NCBI GenBank assembly: GCA_017651425.1
Contig: JAGCCZ010000017.1
Span: 1 to 55,729, forward strand
From: Bacteroidales bacterium
Lineage (GTDB): Bacteria > Bacteroidota > Bacteroidia > Bacteroidales > WCHB1-69
Direction of reading: 5' to 3'
DNA length: 55,729 nucleotides
Shown: positions 1 through 8,711 of the stretch, piece after piece
Position numbering within the stretch: position 1 is the stretch's first letter
How the letters are laid out: each line of letters starts with the position of its first letter
Position numbers and translations under genes: made by a program
The notes under the pieces: generated by a model
Told to the model about the DNA's origin: nothing
What the model saw: the letters and a program-made list of their open reading frames with translations, nothing else
Database searches by the model: none

Positions 1-402
1 CACGGAGGCGACCATCGCAGGCCGTAGGTCTGCGGGCAATGGGGAAGAATCCTTCAAGCCCTTCAGCCCTAACGGGCTGAAACGCGGGTGGCATCACATT
101 TCACAAAATCCGCTCTCTCAGAGGGCTGGAATGCAAAAGGCAGGCCGTCAGGTCTGCCGGGCTCGGTAGCAACGAGCGGCACGGAGGCGACCATCGCAGG
201 CCGTAGGTCTGCGGGCAATGGGGAAGAATCCTTCATGCCCTTCAGCCCTAACGGGCTGAAACGCGGGTGGCATCACATTCCCAAAAATCCGCTCTCTCCC
301 CAAGGGCTGAAATGCAAAAGGCAGGCCGTTTAGGTCTACCGGGCTCGGTAGCAACGAGCGGCACGGAGGCGACCATCGCAGGCCGTAGGTCTGCGGGCAA
401 AT
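1..402. repeat. Tandem 180-bp hairpin-rich repeat, about 2.2 copies
   Basis: Three copies of one unit start at 1, 180 and 362 (periods 179 and 182 bp); the third is cut short near 402 and the array probably continues left of the window. Each unit contains several self-complementary segments, such as TTCAGCCC-TAAC-GGGCTGAA (8-bp stem), GGCAGGCC...GGTCTGCC and GCTCG...CGAGC. Copies differ by a few substitutions and small indels. Short open frames across it are by-products of the repeat and show no protein-like features. The unit length and the absence of unique spacers rule out a CRISPR array. It resembles intergenic REP/BIME-type repeats; function unknown. Confidence 0.85.
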
Positions 403-447
403 GAAAGGACGATAATCCTTCACCGACACACATACGCATAAAAATCG

Positions 448-455
448 TATTTTTG
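448..455 (+). promoter_or_regulatory. Bacteroidota -7 box (TATTTTTG) for the TIGR04076-type gene
   Basis: Matches the TAnnTTTG consensus and lies 21 bp before the ATG at 477. It shows that an upstream in-frame TTG at 453, inside the box, is not the start. No convincing -33 element was identified. Confidence 0.6.
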
Positions 456-476
456 CCTCTCGTAATAAACACTACA

Positions 477-794
477 ATGAATCTTTACAACGTCAAAATC
501 ACCGCCATACGGAAAGTGCAGCATACCGACCTTTCCGAGCTTTACGAGAACCCCATCGAGCACGCGTGCGAGGTGCAGGAGGGCGACACATGGATTGCCG
601 TGGGCGGCCAGAAGCCCGAGGGACTCTGCGACAGCGCGTGGGAGTCGATGCGGTGGTTCGTGGAGGAACTGGCCGCCGGCCGCGGCAACTTCTACGACGG
701 CTGGATGAAGAACCCCTTCTCTGCTATGATCAGCTGCAACGACGGCTTCCGACCGGTGAGCTTCCTGCTGGAAAGATGCGAGGAGGGATGTTAG
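477..794 (+). CDS. TIGR04076 family protein
   Basis: A 105-residue cytoplasmic protein without a signal peptide or membrane segment. It reads like the TIGR04076 family: an N-terminal beta strand (NLYNVKITAIRK), an acidic middle ending in EEGD-like residues before a Trp, then a Cys/Trp-containing PEGLCDSAWESM segment and a C-terminal region with an SCNDGFRPV motif. The molecular role of this family is not known. The ATG at 477 is preferred because the promoter box ends at 455. The gene stands alone; its stop codon is followed immediately by a low-complexity tract (795-889). Family assignment rests on motif memory only. Confidence 0.6.
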   Translation: MNLYNVKITAIRKVQHTDLSELYENPIEHACEVQEGDTWIAVGGQKPEGLCDSAWESMRWFVEELAAGRGNFYDGWMKNPFSAMISCNDGFRPVSFLLERCEEGC

Positions 795-889
795 CGATTT
801 GCGAGGTGCGATTTACGAGGTGCGATTTACGGTCTTAATTTCTTAGTTTCTTAGTTACTTAACTCCCTTCCCTGCTCACTGATCACTCT
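795..889. repeat. Low-complexity intergenic tract (GATTTACGAGGTGC and TGATCACTCT repeats)
   Basis: Directly after the stop at 794 come two or three imperfect copies of GCGATTTACGAGGT, a TTTCTTAG repeat, and two copies of CACTGATCACTCTT that run into the 3' end of the fucosidase gene. Similar GATTTACG or ACTGATCACT tracts occur at 11034-11066 and 16770-16838, again directly after stop codons. No gene or terminator hairpin is seen. Confidence 0.6.
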
Positions 890-2698
890 TCACTGATCAC
901 TCTTATAATCCCCCACTTCAATCACCCAGGCGTGTTCCAGATGGTTCAACAATTCCTGCGTTATACTGGAGAAGTCGATGGTGAGAGTGCCGTCCTTGTC
1001 CTGCTTCCATTTGAGTTTGGCATTATAACCCCAGTCTTCCAGCAGTCGGAATGTTGCCTTGGGATTGATTTTAGGCATGTTGTATATTTGTAACGGTTTT
1101 GTACAGTCTGGTCGTTCGAACTCGATGATGTAGAGGTTGTTGTTTTTGGTTGTGAAACAACGTACGGTTTTATCCCAATATATACCCCCATCCCAATTGG
1201 CGGGGATGGGAGTCGGTTCTCCACCATCTATGCTCCACTTCAATGAGATGGAAGCTTCTAAATCCTTTTCTTGAAATTCAACCAAAAGGGGCAATATTTC
1301 ACCTTTTTGAAGTGTCAATACGGTTTGTGATAGAGGATTTTTCGAAGCGTCTTTGTCGTAACGAAGCACGTTATCCCATATCATCTTGAACGTCTCTTTG
1401 TAAACAAAAGCTTTGTCATCAGCAATCAGTGTTAATGTGTATTGCCCATCTTCGGGAATCACGACTTCGCCGCTCCAATGGATTGTGAAATGATCCGTAC
1501 TTACGCAGCGCAACGGTGCATTCCGAACCCAGTCGAAGTCAATGGTTTCAGATGGAGGCATCTGGGTTACACTTCTTTCTTGCTGGCACGGAATCTCATA
1601 AGGTCTTGTCCCATATATTGCCTCTCCGTTGATTTCCAGCCATTTGCCGAGAGCCTTCAGCCGTTCCTGTTGGATGAGCGGGATGGTGCCGTCGGCATTG
1701 GGTCCCACGTTGATGGTCAGGCCGCCGCCGTGCGCCACTAACTCCACGAAATGCTGGATTAGTTCCTGGTCGGTCATGTAGTTATCCAAGTCCTCGTTGC
1801 GGTTGAGGCCGAAGCTGCGTCCGAGACCGCGGCACTCGGCCCAAGGCACCTCCGTGTTGGCGATGCCCGCGCTGTACTCCGGCGTCAGGAAGCCGTGCTT
1901 CGTGCCGTTGCCCCAGCGGTTGTTCACGATGGCATTTTTACCCACGGTGTTGTAATACCAGCTGATCAGTTCCTGCGAACGAAGCTGCTCCGCCGTGTTG
2001 TTCCAGTCACCGTCGGAGAAGATGAGGTCGGGTTGGTAGCGCGTCACCAACTCCTTGAACTGCGGTACCATATAGTTATCGACATAGTCGCTGATTTCGT
2101 TGTCGGGATCTACCATCCAGATGTGGCGAGGGTTGGTCCACTCAGGCAGCGAGTAGTAGAAGCCCATCCGCAGCCCCTTGTCGCGCGCGGCGGTGGTTAG
2201 CTCCTCCACAATGTTGCGTCTCGGACCGCTCGACACGCTGTTCCACTCGGGCTGGAATTGGCTGTCCCATAGACAGTAGCCGTCGTGATGTTTCGTAACC
2301 AGCACCACGTATTTCGCACCGGCATACTGAAAGAGGTCTGCCCATTCGTCTGGATTCCAGAGCTCTGCGTGCCAGTATTTGGTGAGTTCCTTGTACTGGT
2401 CGAAAACGGGCTTGGTGGTGTCGGCATAGTAGCTCATAATGCGCATCCTTTCCGGCTCTTTCTGCATCAGTCCGCGGTAGAACCACTCGCCGTAGCCCTC
2501 CTTGGAGGCATAGGCGGGCACAGAATAGAGCCCCCAGTGGATGAAGATGCCGAGTTTCGCATCGCTGAACCACTGCGGGTAGCCGCGCTCGTTGAGCGAC
2601 TCCCACGTGGGCTGCACGGGGTCGTTTTGCGAATACCCACGTAGCGGCGACAGGATGACGGTGTACAAAAGTAGGATGATGGTGAGTGTTTTTTTCAT
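890..2698 (-). CDS. Secreted alpha-L-fucosidase, GH29, with PA14-like domain
   Basis: A 602-residue glycoside hydrolase that should release terminal alpha-L-fucose from glycans. Residues 1-24 form a Sec signal peptide (hydrophobic core ILLLYTVIL). The GH29 barrel covers about 30-370: KLGIFIHWG near 48, KHHDGYCLWDS at 136-146, and DLIFSDGDW at 224-232. By comparison with human FUCA1 (DLIWSDGEW), Asp229 is the likely nucleophile; NNRWG also matches the family. About 385-510 looks like a PA14-type beta domain, followed by a short C-terminal beta domain. No lipobox and no T9SS sorting domain, so it is probably periplasmic or released. There are no SusC/SusD-like neighbours. The last residues and the TGA lie in a TGATCACT repeat tract. 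Confidence 0.9.
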   Translation of the reverse strand: MKKTLTIILLLYTVILSPLRGYSQNDPVQPTWESLNERGYPQWFSDAKLGIFIHWGLYSVPAYASKEGYGEWFYRGLMQKEPERMRIMSYYADTTKPVFDQYKELTKYWHAELWNPDEWADLFQYAGAKYVVLVTKHHDGYCLWDSQFQPEWNSVSSGPRRNIVEELTTAARDKGLRMGFYYSLPEWTNPRHIWMVDPDNEISDYVDNYMVPQFKELVTRYQPDLIFSDGDWNNTAEQLRSQELISWYYNTVGKNAIVNNRWGNGTKHGFLTPEYSAGIANTEVPWAECRGLGRSFGLNRNEDLDNYMTDQELIQHFVELVAHGGGLTINVGPNADGTIPLIQQERLKALGKWLEINGEAIYGTRPYEIPCQQERSVTQMPPSETIDFDWVRNAPLRCVSTDHFTIHWSGEVVIPEDGQYTLTLIADDKAFVYKETFKMIWDNVLRYDKDASKNPLSQTVLTLQKGEILPLLVEFQEKDLEASISLKWSIDGGEPTPIPANWDGGIYWDKTVRCFTTKNNNLYIIEFERPDCTKPLQIYNMPKINPKATFRLLEDWGYNAKLKWKQDKDGTLTIDFSSITQELLNHLEHAWVIEVGDYKSDQ

Positions 2699-2717
2699 AC
2701 GGGGTGATTTGGGATGG

Positions 2718-2725
2718 CAAAGATA
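2718..2725 (-). promoter_or_regulatory. -7 box (TATCTTTG) for the fucosidase gene
   Basis: Reads TATCTTTG on the minus strand, 19 bp upstream of the ATG at 2698; fits TAnnTTTG. Confidence 0.6.
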
Positions 2726-2765
2726 GTATTTTTTTGATATCCATAGGTCAGCTGGTTATCTGTCG

Positions 2766-3116
2766 CGTGTCTCCGACACGCCTGTTCGCACGCCGGTATT
2801 CACGACACCATACTGCGCGGCAAAGCCGCTGGTATGGTGTTAAGCACGCCTCCTGCGTGGTCACCTGCCTCCGGCAGGATCCCCATTATAACGTCATCAC
2901 ACTGATTACGACTAACGGAGAACGAGTTGCCAAACCTCCCATCAGCCTCCACTTACCGAAGGCAGGCATTCGCACCAAACAAGACACCATCATACAACAG
3001 ACGAACCCGCCTCGGAGAGGCGGCACCGCACCGGGGTGCGATTAACACCGTACAAGCCGACAGGCGCAGTGCGGTGATGAGAAGGCGGACTGGAAAGCAG
3101 CCTCTCGGAGAGAGGC
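2766..3116. repeat. Array of short palindromes, several with a TCC loop, beside a Y1 transposase
   Basis: This 350-bp gene-free stretch is packed with hairpins. CGTGTC-TCC-GACACG (2766-2780) and CCTGCC-TCC-GGCAGG (2864-2878) read on the plus strand. CGCCTC-GGA-GAGGCG (3008-3022) and GCCTCTC-GGA-GAGAGGC (3100-3116) are the same design with the TCC loop on the minus strand. Others are ACACCATAC...GTATGGTGT (2805-2840, with an inner GCGG/CCGC pairing), CACGC-CTCCT-GCGTG (2845-2859) and CGCACC-GG-GGTGCG (3027-3040). The last TCC-loop palindrome lies 5 bp beyond the transposase stop codon. The arrangement resembles REP elements with a RAYT. Confidence 0.7.
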
Positions 3117-3121
3117 GACAA

Positions 3122-3571
3122 TCAATCCTTGAGAAAATACTCCTCCTTGATAACGACACCATTCTCAACAAGAAACTGCCGATACTCCTCTGCAAAAGTG
3201 CTCCTCTTGTGGTGTTCTTTTTGCTTGGCAATATATCGGACTATCATCTCCTTATCTCGTAGATTATAAGAAAATCCGGCAAACTCCTTTGACCACCCCG
3301 TAAAAAGTGGAAAATGAGGGTTTGCTTTCAGCCATTTACTAGTAGAAACCTTTAGCTCTTGCACGAATTTGGACATAGCAAGAGTGGCTGGAAGCGACAC
3401 AAAAAGATGGAGATGGTCAGGCATTCCTCCAATACGATAAAGTTGACCATTGACATTTTTAACAAAACCGTATATGTAAGCATACAGTTCTCTCTCAAAT
3501 TCTACTGTTATGGCAGGACTACTGTTATGTGTACGGAGAATAATATGATAAGATGTCTGCGTGTAACTCAT
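3122..3571 (-). CDS. tnpA: IS200/IS605-family (RAYT-like) Y1 transposase
   Basis: A 149-residue single-tyrosine HUH transposase that would cut and rejoin single-stranded DNA at hairpin ends. The protein appears complete. The HUH motif is in GGMPDHLHLFV (about residues 48-58). The likely catalytic tyrosine is in MIVRYIAKQKEHH (about 109-121), followed by the RSTFAEEYRQFL segment common in Bacteroidota IS200-like TnpA. There is no tnpB partner. The palindrome array at 2766-3116 begins 5 bp past its stop, so it may act as a REP-associated transposase rather than a normal insertion sequence. About 100 bp of very AT-rich sequence separates it from the helicase gene upstream. Confidence 0.85.
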   Translation of the reverse strand: MSYTQTSYHIILRTHNSSPAITVEFERELYAYIYGFVKNVNGQLYRIGGMPDHLHLFVSLPATLAMSKFVQELKVSTSKWLKANPHFPLFTGWSKEFAGFSYNLRDKEMIVRYIAKQKEHHKRSTFAEEYRQFLVENGVVIKEEYFLKD

Positions 3572-3670
3572 ATTTCAAAAACGCAGAGTTATTAAAATTA
3601 TTGTGTATAAAAATTAAATATTAAATTAATATTCAAAAAAAAGAGAATGGATAGGTCGAAATATTGTTCA

Positions 3671-6600
3671 TCAAGAGATTGCACACCCCCCAGACATTTG
3701 ACAGAGTGCAATTTCAGGAAGCAAAACGGCTGTTTCTTCATGGTCATCTTTGCCTTTCCATGCTATTATGTATTTTATTTTGGCAGTGTGTACAGAATAT
3801 CCTTTTTCCACCCATGATTGTAACTCTTTCTTTTTGTCAGTAGAAAGCTTAATGACCCTGTCTCCAGAGGGCAACAACAGATATCCTTGATCAAAGATAA
3901 GAGGCATTCCACTCCTTAATTTTAACAATTTCTCTTTTTTTCCTTTGAAAAAATTCAAATTTACATCATGCATCGTTAATTGCATGGTGATTTCCTGTGG
4001 CAATGGATAGTGTGTTAAATCGTGAAGATATGTTATATTATCAGATTTCAATTTGTTGAAAACTGAAGTATTGCAATGGATATAAAGGCTCTGCTTGGCG
4101 CGAGTGATGCCCACATACAATTTACGAAGTTTCTCGTCGGTATCCGCAACTTCTTTGTTTAAAAGCATATAAACAGTGTCATATTCACGTCCTTTGGCTT
4201 TGTGAATAGTGGAGACAAAAACTGTCTGATTTCCTTCACCACAAAAGTCTTCCAAGTTAGATTCAACGATAAAATCATTCAAATCACTCCTGTATTTAGC
4301 ATTATTGGTTGATTCAAAAACACGAAAAAATTCCCGAATATAGTCCAAACAGGTGCTTCCCTCATAGCGAGCCAGTGTTTTCATTTTAGCACGATTCCAA
4401 AGGTCTTCGCTGATGACAGGCGTATCAAGTTCTTTGTCAATTTGTTTACAGAAGTAACGAATTTCCGCCAAGTTGCCGAAACGAAATCCGTTTGTCGTTT
4501 GGATAAGCTTCGCATTAATCCCTTCTTTGGTCAGAAGTCCAAGAACACGGGCAGCCTCTTCATTGGTATTCGTCAGCACACAGGCACGTTCAGAATGATA
4601 GGTGTTTTTTAGTTGGAGCACTAACGGGATTTCTAAATTGTTAGATTCATATTGAATGATCTGAACTGTTCCAGCCTCTGTCTGAAATGAAGAGCACGGA
4701 GATGTCTTCATGCGATTCGAAATCCCTTGCGAAAAATGATTTGCGAAGGTTACGATGGCTGGAGCACTGCGGAAATTCTCCGTCATCTCATATTTAGCAG
4801 CCCCCATCTCATCAACAAATGATTGCATGAACCGACTATCTGATCCTCGAAACTGATAGATGTTTTGGTCATCATCGCCGACGGCAATGACTCGCATCTC
4901 TTCGTTGTTGCGCATCAATGCTTTCACAAGAGCATATTCGTTCTTATCCATGTCCTGAGCCTCATCAATCACCAACACGGTCTTGTTGATGTGACCTTGT
5001 TCCGCTTCACCACTTTCAATGAGTTGTACAGCATGTGCCACCACATCCTTGGATTCTTCCAAGGATCCGTTTTTGCCCAACAAATCGAAACTGAACGCAT
5101 GAAATGTCTTGATTTCAACGAAATAAGCAGCATTTCCAATAAGGTTTATCAATCTTTGTTTAAATTCTGTGGCTGCGGCTCGAGAGAAGGTGAGCATTAA
5201 AAGTTGATCGTGCTTTACATCCTCCATTAATAGTAAAGATGCCAATTTATGAACAAGCACACGCGTTTTACCACTGCCCGGACCGGCTGCTACCACAATA
5301 TACTTCGATTGATTATCTGAAATAATTCTATTTTGTTGTTTAGACAGATTTCCAAAAAGATCCTGATATTTAGATGGAGTCATATTTTGATCGATCTCCT
5401 TTAACCGATCTCCTTTAAAATATTTGGATATGAACTGACTATAGTCCATATGGAAATAATCTTGCACATATTGCAATGCCGCCGGATAATTTCGGACCAT
5501 CATATTGGCATATTCGCCTACAATATGTATTTGTTGACGTTTCTGTTTGTAGAACTCGTCTAATGTCCGATAATCTTCTACCTTATATCGATATTTCATT
5601 TCTTTTAGCCTACTGATTTCCATTGCATTGTAAATCACGAGAAATCCGCCTTCCAACTTCATGGCTCCGATTTTGGACAAATAGAGCAAAGCATCTTTTA
5701 CATCATCGATATGGCAGTTTGCAATATGATGGAACAATTGCTGATTTTGTTGTTTTAAATATTCTACATGAAGAGAGTTGACCGAAAACTGCACAATCTT
5801 TCCACATTGCTCCGATGAATTAACTTGTTGCGAGGTCAATTTATACAAAGAGGTGACGATAAAGTGACAGATTTCCTTTCTCAAATCTTGTTTTTGTCTG
5901 ATTTGATCATAATCATCGGTCAATTCAACACAAATCAAGCCATTATAGTTTTTTTTACTTTTCTTGATATAGGATTTAATAGATAAATAATATAAAACGG
6001 TCCTTATATCCTTGATCGAAGAAGTTATATTTTTATCTAATGCTCTTTCATTTAACAACTTATAAGACCATCCGGACTTTGGTTGAGAAAACTCGGAAAG
6101 GATGAAGCTTTCCAACCGTGAAAATTTTTCCAATATCTGCCTGGTCTTGTTTTCAGAATGCTCAATGTAAGCAGACATGTCTTGAGAGTCAGCGAGGACA
6201 CCCTCTTGACGCATCAGATTCACTGTATTAATGACAGATTCTTTAGTCATTCCGAGCATGTCAGCCAGATAGTCCACTCGGGATTCTGCTTCATCATCCA
6301 AGGCTGTGGCTCTGCTTTTACTTGAAATCAAAGATTTAATGATTCGCACTGCATTATCCCTGTCTTTGTCATTCATAAAAAAAGCGGAATGAACAATACG
6401 TTGACGCGCCTCATCCAGGTTTCTAACCAAAATACCAGTGGCAAACACTTGAGGGACATTATTGCCTCGACTGACATAGCCCGCATCTTCCAAAGCATTG
6501 ATGGCTGTTCGGACACGGGTTTCCACATCTGCCCTCTCTTCATTCCAACCAGCCTGCCTGGCGATTTCTAAAGCAGAACAGCAGACGGACTTTCTTTGTT

Positions 6601-8542
6601 TGGTAAAATCTTTCACTGCCTTCCACACCTGCTGGATTTCGCTGATACTCACTTTTGTCTGATTGAGAAGAAGAAAGTGTTTATCCAAATCGTGGTCACT
6701 ATACAGCACATAGCACTTTGCATCTGTCTTAGGGTCACGTCCGGCACGGCCTGCCTCTTGGATATAATTTTCTAACGAATCGGAAATGTCGTAATGGATA
6801 ACAAGACCGACATCTTTTTTGTCAACACCCATTCCAAAAGCGGATGTGGCCACCATCGCTCTTGCCTTATTAGCGATGAAAGCATTTTGGTTGGCAATTT
6901 TATCGTTGGGATCCATTTTTCCGTTGAATGGCAATGCATGAAGACCATCTTTGGTCAATTTGTTCGCCAGTTCCAGTGTTTTTTTAGTGCGAGACACATA
7001 GATGATAGTCGGGCATGAGTTTCCAAGCATTAAACTACGTAAGGTATTGTATTTTTCCTCCTCCGTTTCAGCATAGATAACTGAATAATGCAAATTCTTA
7101 CGAGCAGAAGGAGATGCGAACAATGTCAGTTCTACACCTATTTCTCGTTTGAAATAGTCGCGAATGTCTGAAATGACTTTTTGCTTTGCAGTGGCTGTAA
7201 AGCAAGAAACTGGAATCGGAGTTGAAAGTCTCTTTTTCTCTTGCAAATTCTTGATAAACTTGCCGATATAGAGATAATCCACGCGGAAGTCCTGACCCCA
7301 AGCAGAAAAACAGTGGGCTTCATCTACAACAAAACGAACCACATTGCGTGCCAATAACAATTTTTCAATGGTACGGGAGCGAAGCATTTCTGGAGATATA
7401 TAGAGTAGAGCCGCACTGCCATCAGCAACACGCTCAAAGGCGTTTGCGCGACTGATGGGATCCAATAACCCATTAATGGTGACTGCCTCGTGTATGCCTC
7501 TTTCATTCAAATTGTCCACTTGGTCTTTCATCAGAGATTGCAAGGGTGAGATGATCACCGTAAGCCCATGAACAGCTTGGCCTGCCATGATGGCAGGAAG
7601 CTGGAATGTGAGTGACTTGCCTCCACCAGTTGGAAAAATGGTTAATATTGATTCACCGTCAACAGCAGCTTGAACTGCTTGTTCCTGCATAGGCTCCCCG
7701 TCAAACTTTCTGAATTCATTGTATTCAAACACCTCCTGCAATTTGAGATGAATGTTCATAATGCTTTTGCAATAAGAACAGCTATTGTCGCGACAAGGAG
7801 TATGACGAAGCAATTTAAACACATTCTCTATTTGAGGATAGTTGTAAAGCAACCAAGGAGGAGTGATAGACGTCCTGTCATCTGTTCTGATCAAAGCTAA
7901 AGCGTATGCTAATTCTACAGGATTATTTTTGACAAGATCTTTCAATGGAGCATGGTTGCAAACTAAGTTCTCAAAAGAGTGGAGAATACGTGCCTCAATG
8001 TCTAAAAAAACAGTGTTGAATGACAGATAATCAAAAAATCCAGTAAACTCTTCAGCATTACGTAAAAGAGTAAAGTAAATAGTTTGAATATCTTTTGGTA
8101 AATGTTGAAACGCACCAACCTCATCATAGAACAATTCTCTGGTTTTTCTACAATCGTTCAACGGATTGTTTAACTCATCCGTTTGTAATTTTTCATCTTT
8201 CAGTAATTTATGATACTGCTTCTGCGGGAAAAGAAGAGGGGAAAGATAGAGCGTGTCAATATTTTTTTTGAACTTTATGGAAGGTATGCTATGAAGGAAT
8301 GTCAGATCGTGATGGACAATATTGTGTCCGCATAGATATTCAGATTTAGAGATGAAATCTGCAAAATCTTGTTTGGATTTAGAATGAAACGGAACATCAG
8401 GTTCTTTTAATGCTCCAAAATCGCGAGTTTTTTTATCCGAAGCCCCAACTTCCAAGTCAATGAAAACAATTCCAGACAGGTCATTTTTGTTGGGGAATAG
8501 ACCTTTTTTTAAAAATCGGAAATGATCTTTGGAATCCAGCAT
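3671..8542 (-). CDS. Exonuclease-RecQ-UvrD fusion helicase
   Basis: A 1,623-residue protein joining three DNA-processing modules. Residues 1-140 resemble a DEDD 3'-5' exonuclease: FIDLEV (Asp29, Glu31), GHNIVHHD (Asp79) and NDCRKT (Asp130). A Cys cluster (C250, C255, C258) precedes a complete RecQ helicase: PTGGGKS 304-310, DEAH 407-410, QEAGRAGRD 595-603. A long linker with winged-helix-like parts leads to a complete UvrD/Rep-type superfamily 1 helicase: AGPGSGKT near 1086, DEAQD 1193-1197, VGDDDQNIYQFRG, and a motif VI-like YVGITRAK. All key motifs are intact. The gene is monocistronic, visibly AT-rich against its neighbours and next to a transposase, suggesting horizontal acquisition. Role in repair, recombination or phage defence is inference. 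Confidence 0.85.
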   Translation of the reverse strand: MLDSKDHFRFLKKGLFPNKNDLSGIVFIDLEVGASDKKTRDFGALKEPDVPFHSKSKQDFADFISKSEYLCGHNIVHHDLTFLHSIPSIKFKKNIDTLYLSPLLFPQKQYHKLLKDEKLQTDELNNPLNDCRKTRELFYDEVGAFQHLPKDIQTIYFTLLRNAEEFTGFFDYLSFNTVFLDIEARILHSFENLVCNHAPLKDLVKNNPVELAYALALIRTDDRTSITPPWLLYNYPQIENVFKLLRHTPCRDNSCSYCKSIMNIHLKLQEVFEYNEFRKFDGEPMQEQAVQAAVDGESILTIFPTGGGKSLTFQLPAIMAGQAVHGLTVIISPLQSLMKDQVDNLNERGIHEAVTINGLLDPISRANAFERVADGSAALLYISPEMLRSRTIEKLLLARNVVRFVVDEAHCFSAWGQDFRVDYLYIGKFIKNLQEKKRLSTPIPVSCFTATAKQKVISDIRDYFKREIGVELTLFASPSARKNLHYSVIYAETEEEKYNTLRSLMLGNSCPTIIYVSRTKKTLELANKLTKDGLHALPFNGKMDPNDKIANQNAFIANKARAMVATSAFGMGVDKKDVGLVIHYDISDSLENYIQEAGRAGRDPKTDAKCYVLYSDHDLDKHFLLLNQTKVSISEIQQVWKAVKDFTKQRKSVCCSALEIARQAGWNEERADVETRVRTAINALEDAGYVSRGNNVPQVFATGILVRNLDEARQRIVHSAFFMNDKDRDNAVRIIKSLISSKSRATALDDEAESRVDYLADMLGMTKESVINTVNLMRQEGVLADSQDMSAYIEHSENKTRQILEKFSRLESFILSEFSQPKSGWSYKLLNERALDKNITSSIKDIRTVLYYLSIKSYIKKSKKNYNGLICVELTDDYDQIRQKQDLRKEICHFIVTSLYKLTSQQVNSSEQCGKIVQFSVNSLHVEYLKQQNQQLFHHIANCHIDDVKDALLYLSKIGAMKLEGGFLVIYNAMEISRLKEMKYRYKVEDYRTLDEFYKQKRQQIHIVGEYANMMVRNYPAALQYVQDYFHMDYSQFISKYFKGDRLKEIDQNMTPSKYQDLFGNLSKQQNRIISDNQSKYIVVAAGPGSGKTRVLVHKLASLLLMEDVKHDQLLMLTFSRAAATEFKQRLINLIGNAAYFVEIKTFHAFSFDLLGKNGSLEESKDVVAHAVQLIESGEAEQGHINKTVLVIDEAQDMDKNEYALVKALMRNNEEMRVIAVGDDDQNIYQFRGSDSRFMQSFVDEMGAAKYEMTENFRSAPAIVTFANHFSQGISNRMKTSPCSSFQTEAGTVQIIQYESNNLEIPLVLQLKNTYHSERACVLTNTNEEAARVLGLLTKEGINAKLIQTTNGFRFGNLAEIRYFCKQIDKELDTPVISEDLWNRAKMKTLARYEGSTCLDYIREFFRVFESTNNAKYRSDLNDFIVESNLEDFCGEGNQTVFVSTIHKAKGREYDTVYMLLNKEVADTDEKLRKLYVGITRAKQSLYIHCNTSVFNKLKSDNITYLHDLTHYPLPQEITMQLTMHDVNLNFFKGKKEKLLKLRSGMPLIFDQGYLLLPSGDRVIKLSTDKKKELQSWVEKGYSVHTAKIKYIIAWKGKDDHEETAVLLPEIALCQMSGGCAIS

Positions 8543-8573
8543 ATAAGCTATCTATTACTGACAATTCAGTTGG

Positions 8574-8581
8574 CAAAAATA
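8574..8581 (-). promoter_or_regulatory. -7 box (TATTTTTG) for the helicase fusion gene
   Basis: TATTTTTG on the minus strand, 31 bp before the ATG at 8542. The region 8543-8711 otherwise holds only AT-rich sequence. Confidence 0.6.
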
Positions 8582-8711
8582 GCAAAAATGTTGTTCTTTT
8601 TGACACAGTCTTATATTTTTATCCTATCCACCCTGAATTTTTCGCCATTTTCAGCTCATTATCCTGTGTCCATCATGTGTCTCCAACAACAGTTAAACAC
8701 ATCCGCAACAC

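Noticed and set aside
1..402. Possible CRISPR array
   Set aside because: The repeated unit is about 180 bp, with no short repeats separated by unique spacers and no cas genes nearby.
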